From NCBI GenBank assembly GCA_038211455.1, contig JBBQVP010000136.1, forward strand, positions 1 through 11,578: 11,578 bases of DNA. Direction: 5' to 3'. A model generated the notes under the pieces. That model did not search any database. It was given only the letters and a program-made list of their open reading frames with translations, and was not told the origin of the DNA. A program made the position numbers and the translations under genes. Shown piece by piece: positions 6,695 to 11,578 of this stretch (the first letter of the stretch is position 1; every line of letters begins with the position of its first letter). The stretch is from SZAS-79 sp038211455. GTDB lineage: Bacteria > Pseudomonadota > Gammaproteobacteria > Burkholderiales > SG8-39.

Positions 6695-7702
6695 ATGCGC
6701 TGCCCGCGGCTTCACGAACTTCCCGCCCCGCCCGCCGGCAGGACCGGCTGGCCGTGGTCGGTCGAAACGCCGCCCCTCGATGATCTCATGCCCGGCGGGG
6801 CCGACTGGCCTCTTATCAGTGTCGTGGTCGCCTCGCTCAACCAGGGCCGCTACATCGAGGAGACGCTCCGCTCCGTGCTGCTGCAGGGTTATCCGCGCCT
6901 GGAACTGATCGTGATTGACGGCGGCAGCAATCGCGAGACCCTCGATGCGATCGCCCGCTACGCGCCATGGATCACTTACTCGGTGAGCGAGCCCGACCGC
7001 GGCCAGTCGCACGCGTTCAACAAGGGGCTCGCGCGCGCCACGGGCAGCGTCTTCAGCCTGTTCAGCAGCGACGACTACTTTCTCCCGGGCGCGTTCGGGC
7101 GGGTCGGTGCGGCGCACGCGCAGCACCCGGCAGACATCCTCGCAGGCGGCGTGATCTTCACGCGCGAGGGGGACGAACGCCACGAAATGCATCTCCCGGA
7201 ACCGCTGGACCAGCACGCCTATGCGCAGTGGTGGAGCCTGCCGCATCACGCGCAGCCGGGCACCTTCTTTCCGCGCGAACTCCTTGCCGCGGTCGGCGCG
7301 GTGGATGAGAACCTGCACTACTCGATGGATTACGAGTTCATGCTGCGCTACCTCGCGCATGCGCGCATGTGTGTGCTGCGCGCCCCAGTCGCGGTGATCC
7401 GCAACCACGCAGAGTGCAAGTCGGTAAAGGGCGGGGACTACTGCGTGTGGGAGTGCATGCAGATCTCGAAAACCTACCAGCGCAAATATCCGGACATCGC
7501 CGCGGCGGCCGACCGCCATGCGGCGGGAATGCTGTTCGGCTTCGGGCTTCGCCGACTGCTCTGTGGACAGGGCGATGCCTGGCGGTTCATGCGCGAGGGC
7601 CTCGGCCGGCACCCGTTCTGGGCGATCCACTGGGTGTTCCCGGGCTGGTTCCTGCGCAAATGGTCGCAGTTCCGAAGCGGCACGGCGGCATCGTCGGCAT
7701 GA
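6695..7702 (+). CDS. Family 2 glycosyltransferase (GT-A fold)
   Basis: A 335-residue GT2 enzyme, which would transfer a sugar from a nucleotide-sugar donor on the cytoplasmic side. PLISVVVASLNQGRYIEETLRSVL (39-62) is the opening strand and helix, IVIDGGS (72-78) the first donor-site motif, SEPDRGQSHAFNKG (98-111) the conserved loop, and SSDDY (124-128) the metal-binding DxD equivalent. The ATG at 6695 is chosen because GWPWSVETPPL at 18-28 matches an N-terminal stretch (GWPW-x-E-x-x-P) seen in this GT2 subgroup. A later ATG at 6788 would lose it, and the frame upstream of 6695 is antisense to gene E. No good Shine-Dalgarno is visible. The C-terminal part (about 285-330) has a basic, aromatic helix pattern that may bind the membrane. 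It is the first gene of the plus-strand run and overlaps the next gene by ATGA. Sugar specificity cannot be read from the sequence. Confidence 0.9.
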   Translation: MRCPRLHELPAPPAGRTGWPWSVETPPLDDLMPGGADWPLISVVVASLNQGRYIEETLRSVLLQGYPRLELIVIDGGSNRETLDAIARYAPWITYSVSEPDRGQSHAFNKGLARATGSVFSLFSSDDYFLPGAFGRVGAAHAQHPADILAGGVIFTREGDERHEMHLPEPLDQHAYAQWWSLPHHAQPGTFFPRELLAAVGAVDENLHYSMDYEFMLRYLAHARMCVLRAPVAVIRNHAECKSVKGGDYCVWECMQISKTYQRKYPDIAAAADRHAAGMLFGFGLRRLLCGQGDAWRFMREGLGRHPFWAIHWVFPGWFLRKWSQFRSGTAASSA

Positions 7703-8676
7703 TTTCCTTCGTCACGCCGTACTGGTCGGGCAGGGAGATGATGCGCATCCACCTGGAGTCGGTGCGCCGTTTCCATCCGATGGCGCCGATCCTCATCTCC
7801 AAGCGTGGTGGTGACGCGGAGGAAATGGAATCCTACCGGCGCGAATTCGGCGTCAACTACTGGCTCGAGGAATGCGAGTTCCCCGACGCCTATGTGCGCT
7901 TGCTGCAACGCTGCAAAACGGAGTACGTCTGCATCCTTGATCACGATACCGTGTTGCTTTCCAGCCTCGATCCCTACGTGAAAGGCATGGTGGACGGGTG
8001 CTATGAGCTTGTCGGGGTAGAGGAACGCATCCGCATGCCCGACCACATCTGGCAGACGCAATGGCCCGGTTCGGGCGGCTGGCTGCGCTTCGCGCCGGGC
8101 TGCACTGCGGCCAATTTCATGCTGTTCAACCTGCGCAGCTTCAAGGCGCGTTGGGGTCTGCGCGGGATCTGGGGAACGCGGCCCTTGGGGACGTTGCACA
8201 ACGAATTCGACTACGGCATCGGGCAGAAACTGACCCGCCAGCACCTTTTAAAACCGTTCCACACTCACCGGTATGGCATGGGGAACCTGCTCGCCGACGA
8301 TGGTGCGCCCATCGCGTGGCACCAGTGGTACGGCTCGTACCGGACACGGCTGGCGTCCCCACCAGGCGACGCTGCGCCACCACCTGCGGAGGCTCTGGCG
8401 CCGGCCGACAGCCTGGTCTATGCAGTGGTCGAGGCCGGCGAGCAGGCCTTCCTCGCCGACTACCCGGATCTGGACTTTTCCGCGCTCACGCCCGCCTGGG
8501 GTCCCGACATCGACATCGCGGCCGAGCAGCGCGCGATCGAACGCACGCGACCTGCGCGGCCGCGACAGGCATTCATTGGCCTGCTGCAGCGTCTGCAGCG
8601 CTGGCGTAGCTACGGCGTGCGCGGTTTTGCTACCCGTGCGATGGCGAGGCTAGACCTGTGGTGGCGCCTGCGCTGA
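7699..8676 (+). CDS. Putative GT-A-type glycosyltransferase, uncharacterised
   Basis: A 325-residue protein beginning at the ATG at 7699, which overlaps the GT2 stop as ATGA; translation is probably coupled. A longer open frame back to 7369 lies inside the GT2 gene in another frame. MISFVTPYWSGREMMRIHLESVRRF (1-25) resembles the first strand and helix of a nucleotide-sugar transferase. YVCILDHDTVLLSSLDPYV (76-94) contains DHD at 81-83 in the place of the metal-binding DxD motif. FAPGCTAANFMLFNL (131-145) and IAWHQWYGSYR (205-215) resemble the later acceptor-side and tryptophan-rich motifs of related enzymes. The segment at about 218-240 is a proline/alanine-rich linker, and the last 40 residues are basic and may bind membranes. 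No standard family can be named with confidence. The location between two glycosyltransferase genes supports a glycan role. Confidence 0.72.
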   Translation: MISFVTPYWSGREMMRIHLESVRRFHPMAPILISKRGGDAEEMESYRREFGVNYWLEECEFPDAYVRLLQRCKTEYVCILDHDTVLLSSLDPYVKGMVDGCYELVGVEERIRMPDHIWQTQWPGSGGWLRFAPGCTAANFMLFNLRSFKARWGLRGIWGTRPLGTLHNEFDYGIGQKLTRQHLLKPFHTHRYGMGNLLADDGAPIAWHQWYGSYRTRLASPPGDAAPPPAEALAPADSLVYAVVEAGEQAFLADYPDLDFSALTPAWGPDIDIAAEQRAIERTRPARPRQAFIGLLQRLQRWRSYGVRGFATRAMARLDLWWRLR

Positions 8677-8699
8677 GCGGGCGGCTTCGCTCGCCCGCT
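8676..8699 (+). terminator. GC-rich hairpin at the end of the putative GT-A gene
   Basis: AGCGGGCG (8676-8683) pairs perfectly with CGCCCGCT (8692-8699) around an 8-base loop, beginning on the last base of the stop codon. No run of T follows, so it is a weak candidate for intrinsic termination. It could instead stabilise or attenuate transcript reaching the TPR gene. Confidence 0.35.
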
Positions 8700-8704
8700 A
8701 TACT
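8699..8704 (+). promoter_or_regulatory. Possible -10 element before the TPR gene
   Basis: TATACT matches the sigma-70 -10 consensus at five of six bases and sits in the 88-bp gap ahead of the TPR gene. No good -35 hexamer is found 16-18 bp upstream, where the hairpin lies. A separate promoter here would make the TPR gene its own transcription unit. Evidence is weak. Confidence 0.25.
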
Positions 8705-8764
8705 GCGCACGAACTTCGTCCCGCAGCCGGTGCCCTTGTTCCGGCCGTACTGAAACAGCTGCCG

Positions 8765-10789
8765 ATGTCCAAGCGCGCCTCCCACGCCCCCTCCATTCCG
8801 CACCGCCACCAACTCGCGCTGCAAGAAGCCGTCGCGGCCTACACGCGCGGCGACTGGAACGAGGCCGAGCGGCTCTGCCGCCGGATCCTCAAGGCCATGC
8901 CCGGCCAGTTCGACACGCTGCACCTCCTGGGCATTATCGCGGCGCAGACGCAGCGCACCGAGGAGGCCGCGGCGCTGCTCGGTCGCGCGGTCGCCATCAA
9001 TCCGAGCGATGCCGCAGCGCATTCCAACCGCGGCAACGCGCTGCAGGCGCTGCGCAGGTTGGAGGAGGCACTGGCGAGCTACGATCGTGCCCTCGCGCTC
9101 AAGCCTGACTTTGCGCAAGCTTGCATCAACCGTGGCAGCGCACTGCAGGATCTCGGGAGGTTCGAGGAGGCGCTGGCGAGCTACGACCGCGCGCTCGCGC
9201 TGCAGCCCGACTATCCCGAGGCTCACTACAACCGCGCTGTCGCGCTCCAGGACCTGAAGCGTCCCGCGGAGGCGCTCGCCAGCTATGGCCATGCGATCGC
9301 GCTGCGACCGGACTATCCCGAGGCGCATCGCAACCGCGGTGTCGCGCTGCAGGGCCTCGACCGTCTGCCGGATGCGCTCGCATGCCACGAGCGCGCGCTT
9401 GCGCTGCGGCCCGAGTTTGCCGAAGCGCACAGCAGCCGCGGCGTCGTGCTGCAGGCCCTCGACCGCCCGGCAGAGGCGCTGGACAGCTTCGAGCGGGCGA
9501 TCGCACTTGCGCCAGGGTTTGCGGAAGCGCACGGCAACCGCGGTGTTGCGCTGCTCGATCTGGGTCGTCCTTCCGAAGCGCTGGCGAGCTACGACCGCGC
9601 GCTTGCGCTGCAGCCGGATTACGCCGAGGCGCATGCTAATCGCGGGGCGGTGCTGCAGTCGCTGCGGCGGCTCAAGGAGGCGCTGGCGAGCTACGACCGC
9701 GCGCTTGCGCTGCGGCCTGAGCACGCCGGCGCCTGGAGCGGGCGCGGCATCGTGCTGCAGGAAATGAACCGGCTTGTGGAAGCCCTGCAATGCTACGAGC
9801 GCGCCATTGCGATCGCCCCGGACTTTGCCGAGGCGCACTTCAACCTCTCCACCTTGTGCCTGATGCAGGGCGACTTTGCCCGTGGATGGCAGAAGTACGA
9901 ATGGCGCTGGCGCTACAAGAAACTCGACAAGACGCTGGGAAAACGACGCGCGTTCGCGCAGCCGCAATGGACCGGCGCCGAACCCCTGGAGGGCAGGACA
10001 CTGCTGCTCCACGCCGAGCAGGGTTTCGGCGACACGATCCAGTTCTGCCGCTATGCGCTTGCAGCGAGCGCGCGCGGCGCGCGCGTGATCCTCGAGGTGC
10101 CGCGCCCCTTGCGCGCGCTGCTCTCGAACCTGGCCGGGGTCGCGCAGTTAGTTGAGGACGACGGCCCGTTGCCAGCCATCGATTTCCATTGCCCGCTCAT
10201 GAGCCTGCCGCATGCGTTCAGCACCACGCCGGACACGGTGCCCACGCCCGGACGCTATATCGAAAGCGACCCGGTGCGCGTGGCGCGCTGGCGCGCGGAG
10301 CTGGGTGAACCTCGGGGCATGCGTGTCGGACTGTCATGGAGCGGCAGCCACCTGAACGTGGGCGATGCCAAGCGCAGCATCACGCTCGCGGAACTGGTGG
10401 CGCACCTGCCTCCGCAGCATGCGTACTTCAGCCTGCAGAAGGACCTGCGCGAGGGCGACGCCGGCATCCTCGCCGCAAACCCGAACATCCGCCACATGGG
10501 CGCGGACTTCGCCGACACCGCGGCGCTGTGCGAACTGATGGACGTGGTGATCAGCGTGGATACCAGCATCGCGCACCTGGCCGGCGCGCTCGGCCGGCCC
10601 GTGTGGGTCCTGCTGCCCGTGATCCCGGACTGGCGCTGGCAGCTCAAGGGCGAAACCAGCCCGTGGTACCGCAGCGCCAGGTTGCTTCGCCAGCAGGTAA
10701 TCGGCGACTGGGGCGGCGTGCTCGGGCAGGTGCGCGCCGGCCTTCTCGCGCTGTCTCCTGCGCCGCCCGCGGCTCCGGCAGCTACCTGA
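8765..10789 (+). CDS. TPR-repeat protein with C-terminal GT9-like glycosyltransferase domain
   Basis: A 674-residue protein. Residues 16-83 hold two degenerate TPR units, 84-355 eight exact 34-residue units with the consensus EAHxNRGxxLQxLxRxxEALxSYDRALALxPDxA, and 356-385 a partial one. TPRs form a superhelix that binds protein or peptide partners. Residues 408-660 resemble GT9 (heptosyltransferase-type) enzymes: TLLLHAEQGFGDTIQFCRY (412-429) is the first strand and loop, RVGLSWSGS (520-528) opens the second half, and DVVISVDTSIAHLAGALGRPVWVLLP (593-618) is the nucleotide-sugar-site motif. This architecture is widespread in proteobacteria and mostly uncharacterised; protein glycosylation or polysaccharide assembly are both possible. 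The ATG at 8765 precedes the first TPR by about 15 residues; no strong ribosome binding site is seen. It follows the GT-A-like gene after an 88-bp gap and overlaps the convergent NIPSNAP gene by 8 bp. Confidence 0.9.
   Translation: MSKRASHAPSIPHRHQLALQEAVAAYTRGDWNEAERLCRRILKAMPGQFDTLHLLGIIAAQTQRTEEAAALLGRAVAINPSDAAAHSNRGNALQALRRLEEALASYDRALALKPDFAQACINRGSALQDLGRFEEALASYDRALALQPDYPEAHYNRAVALQDLKRPAEALASYGHAIALRPDYPEAHRNRGVALQGLDRLPDALACHERALALRPEFAEAHSSRGVVLQALDRPAEALDSFERAIALAPGFAEAHGNRGVALLDLGRPSEALASYDRALALQPDYAEAHANRGAVLQSLRRLKEALASYDRALALRPEHAGAWSGRGIVLQEMNRLVEALQCYERAIAIAPDFAEAHFNLSTLCLMQGDFARGWQKYEWRWRYKKLDKTLGKRRAFAQPQWTGAEPLEGRTLLLHAEQGFGDTIQFCRYALAASARGARVILEVPRPLRALLSNLAGVAQLVEDDGPLPAIDFHCPLMSLPHAFSTTPDTVPTPGRYIESDPVRVARWRAELGEPRGMRVGLSWSGSHLNVGDAKRSITLAELVAHLPPQHAYFSLQKDLREGDAGILAANPNIRHMGADFADTAALCELMDVVISVDTSIAHLAGALGRPVWVLLPVIPDWRWQLKGETSPWYRSARLLRQQVIGDWGGVLGQVRAGLLALSPAPPAAPAAT
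9014..9829 (+). repeat. Eight tandem 102-bp units encoding TPRs
   Basis: Eight in-frame units of exactly 102 bp encode residues 84-355 of the TPR protein. Some adjacent stretches are nearly identical at the DNA level: GGCGAGCTACGACCGCGCGC recurs around 9175, 9583 and 9685. This suggests expansion by duplication or homogenisation by recombination, so unit number could vary between strains. Confidence 0.85.
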
Positions 10790-11411
10790 GCGGCGAGAAC
10801 GGCGCGGCCAGCAGGATCTTGGTTTCCTGCGCGACCGTGGTGTAGGGCGCGTCGCCCGGCCCGGCGCTCGGCGGCCAGGTGCCGCTGGCCAGCGCCTGCT
10901 TCCTCGCTTCCATGCGCTGGTCCATCGACTTGTACGGCCAGATGTGGACGAACTTGTTCAGCCCGCCCAGCTCGGAGAACCAGGTCGCGAGGATCGGCGA
11001 GATCTTGACCCGCGCGGCAAGCGGCTTTTCCCAGACCTTCTGCACCTTCGGGTAGTCGCCAGGGTTCAGCGTGTAGGTGCGCATCTCGAAATACGGCCCC
11101 ACGTCGCCTGGCTCAAGCAGCGGCGAGTTCGGCCAGGGCAGCATGATGTCGGATTGCATCGAGACGATGAATTCGCTGATCTTCGGCGGCCAGTCGCCGC
11201 CGGCCACCGAGGCCGCGCGGATCCGTCCGCGCTCGGCGAGGTCCGCGTAGGGCCACACATGGATGATCTGGTTGAGCGGGCCGATCTCGGTGTACCAGAA
11301 CGCGGCCAGCGGGGAGAACGCCTTGCGCTTCTCGTAGGCCTCGCCGAAACGCTTCATCACCTCCGGCAGCGAGCGCGGCTTGATGGAATAGGTTCGCATT
11401 TCGTAGATCAT
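10782..11411 (-). CDS. NIPSNAP-family protein, two ferredoxin-like domains
   Basis: A 209-residue protein with two copies of the NIPSNAP domain, an alpha-beta barrel fold related to EthD and antibiotic-biosynthesis monooxygenase-like domains. The copies begin at MIYEMRTYSIKPR (1-13) and YFEMRTYTLNPGDY (107-120). Each continues with a WYTEIGPLN- or WFSELGGLN-type strand (39-47, 144-152) and an I-H-V-W-P-Y or V-H-I-W-P-Y motif (50-55, 155-160). The biochemical role of bacterial members is mostly unknown; neighbours are often catabolic genes. The ATG at 11411 is chosen because the family starts at this MIYEMRTY and because AGGGAGAG lies 5 bases upstream; the open frame further upstream to 11510 crosses the intergenic region and the divergent gene. 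Its stop overlaps the TPR gene tail to tail by 8 bp. Probably unrelated to the glycan locus. Confidence 0.9.
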   Translation of the reverse strand: MIYEMRTYSIKPRSLPEVMKRFGEAYEKRKAFSPLAAFWYTEIGPLNQIIHVWPYADLAERGRIRAASVAGGDWPPKISEFIVSMQSDIMLPWPNSPLLEPGDVGPYFEMRTYTLNPGDYPKVQKVWEKPLAARVKISPILATWFSELGGLNKFVHIWPYKSMDQRMEARKQALASGTWPPSAGPGDAPYTTVAQETKILLAAPFSPLR

Positions 11412-11416
11412 CTGGA

Positions 11417-11424
11417 CTCTCCCT
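11417..11424 (-). promoter_or_regulatory. Ribosome binding site of the NIPSNAP gene
   Basis: AGGGAGAG on the minus strand ends 5 bases before the ATG at 11411. It settles the start of the NIPSNAP gene at that ATG rather than at the more distant in-frame starts. Confidence 0.7.
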
Positions 11425-11457
11425 GGGTTGAATAGTGGGTTGAACCGGGCGCATACT
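11425..11457. promoter_or_regulatory. Divergent regulatory region with direct repeat and possible plus-strand promoter
   Basis: The 73-bp gap between the NIPSNAP and dioxygenase genes holds two copies of GGGTTGAA (11425-11432 and 11437-11444), spaced 12 bp start to start. TTGAAT at 11428-11433 followed after 18 bp by CATACT at 11452-11457 is a weak sigma-70-like pair reading toward the dioxygenase. The direct repeat could be an operator. Neither element is strong alone. Confidence 0.3.
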
Positions 11458-11484
11458 TTACCAACAAGTCCCGCGCGAGAAGAC

Positions 11485-11578
11485 ATGACTATGAAACTGT
11501 TCCCCGTCACCGAGAATTTTGCCGCTGAAGCCGGCGATATCGACCTCGCCCAGCCGCTTGATGCGCAGACCCTGCAGG
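11485..11578 (+). CDS. TauD/TfdA-like 2-oxoglutarate dioxygenase, N-terminus only (partial)
   Basis: The first 31 codons read MTMKLFPVTENFAAEAGDIDLAQPLDA and continue to the window edge. The pattern of a short strand, P-[LV]-T-x-x-F-[GA]-A-E-[IVA]-x-[GD]-[IV]-D-L and x-x-P-L-D is typical of the start of TauD/TfdA-family Fe(II)/2-oxoglutarate-dependent dioxygenases, which hydroxylate sulfonates, phenoxyacetates and other small acids. The catalytic H-x-D and distal H lie beyond the window. GAGAAG upstream of the ATG is a modest ribosome binding site; a second ATG at 11491 is an alternative start. It is divergent from the NIPSNAP gene, which suggests shared regulation. The substrate cannot be guessed from this fragment. 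Confidence 0.75.
   Translation, partial: MTMKLFPVTENFAAEAGDIDLAQPLDAQTLQ

Noticed and set aside
6788..6790. Alternative GT2 start at this ATG
   Set aside because: It would remove the GWPW...PPL segment that is typical of this GT2 subgroup.
6608..7630. N-terminal extension of paralogue E to 650 residues
   Set aside because: The extension is antisense to the GT2 gene and crosses the intergenic region; the array proteins are 309-332 residues when started at the internal ATG.
9014..9829. Regular repeats as a possible CRISPR array
   Set aside because: Units are directly adjacent, 102 bp, in frame and encode TPR motifs; there are no spacers.
8630..10012. A 460-codon open frame antisense to the TPR gene
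   Set aside because: It mirrors the TPR repeats codon by codon, shows periodic low-complexity R/Q/L composition and no domain; long antisense frames are expected opposite high-GC repeat-coding DNA.

Overview
The window is high-GC bacterial DNA that looks like a proteobacterium, most likely a betaproteobacterium. The grounds are GC-ending codon use, a TPR/GT9 fusion protein of a kind common in that group, and a NIPSNAP gene divergent from a TauD/TfdA-type dioxygenase gene. This placement is an inference from protein style; there is no rRNA or tRNA to confirm it. The window holds eleven genes, two of them cut by its edges. No insertion sequence, CRISPR array or RNA gene was seen.

Left two thirds (1-6607, minus strand): a tightly packed run of seven genes read right to left. 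It begins with five paralogous glycosyltransferases in tandem (here called E, D, C, B, A in transcription order), each with the motif G-[VI]-H-Y-R-G-T-D-K. Their motif order matches the FUT8/NodZ fucosyltransferase superfamily. They are followed by a radical SAM protein with extra C-terminal cysteines, then by the N-terminal half of a protein with a degenerate methyltransferase-like domain that probably leads into a family 2 glycosyltransferase. Junctions are ATGA or TGATG overlaps or gaps of a few bases, so the genes are probably one operon with coupled translation. Several true starts lie well inside the longest open frames.

Middle and right (6695-10789, plus strand): three genes read the opposite way from a shared 87-bp divergent intergenic region. 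They are a family 2 glycosyltransferase, a likely GT-A-fold glycosyltransferase-like protein that overlaps it by ATGA, and a 674-residue protein with about ten TPR repeats and a C-terminal GT9-like domain. With the minus-strand run this makes a divergent glycan-assembly locus, plausibly for a cell-surface polysaccharide or a glycoconjugate. No polymerase, flippase or sugar-nucleotide synthesis gene lies in the window, so the product cannot be named.

Right edge (10782-11578): a two-domain NIPSNAP-family gene on the minus strand overlaps the end of the TPR gene tail to tail by 8 bp. Divergent from it is the first 94 bp of a TauD/TfdA-like dioxygenase gene. These two look like the ordinary chromosomal flank of the glycan locus.

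The strongest candidate for something undescribed is the array of five FUT8/NodZ-like glycosyltransferases that splits into two subtypes and is coupled to a radical SAM enzyme.
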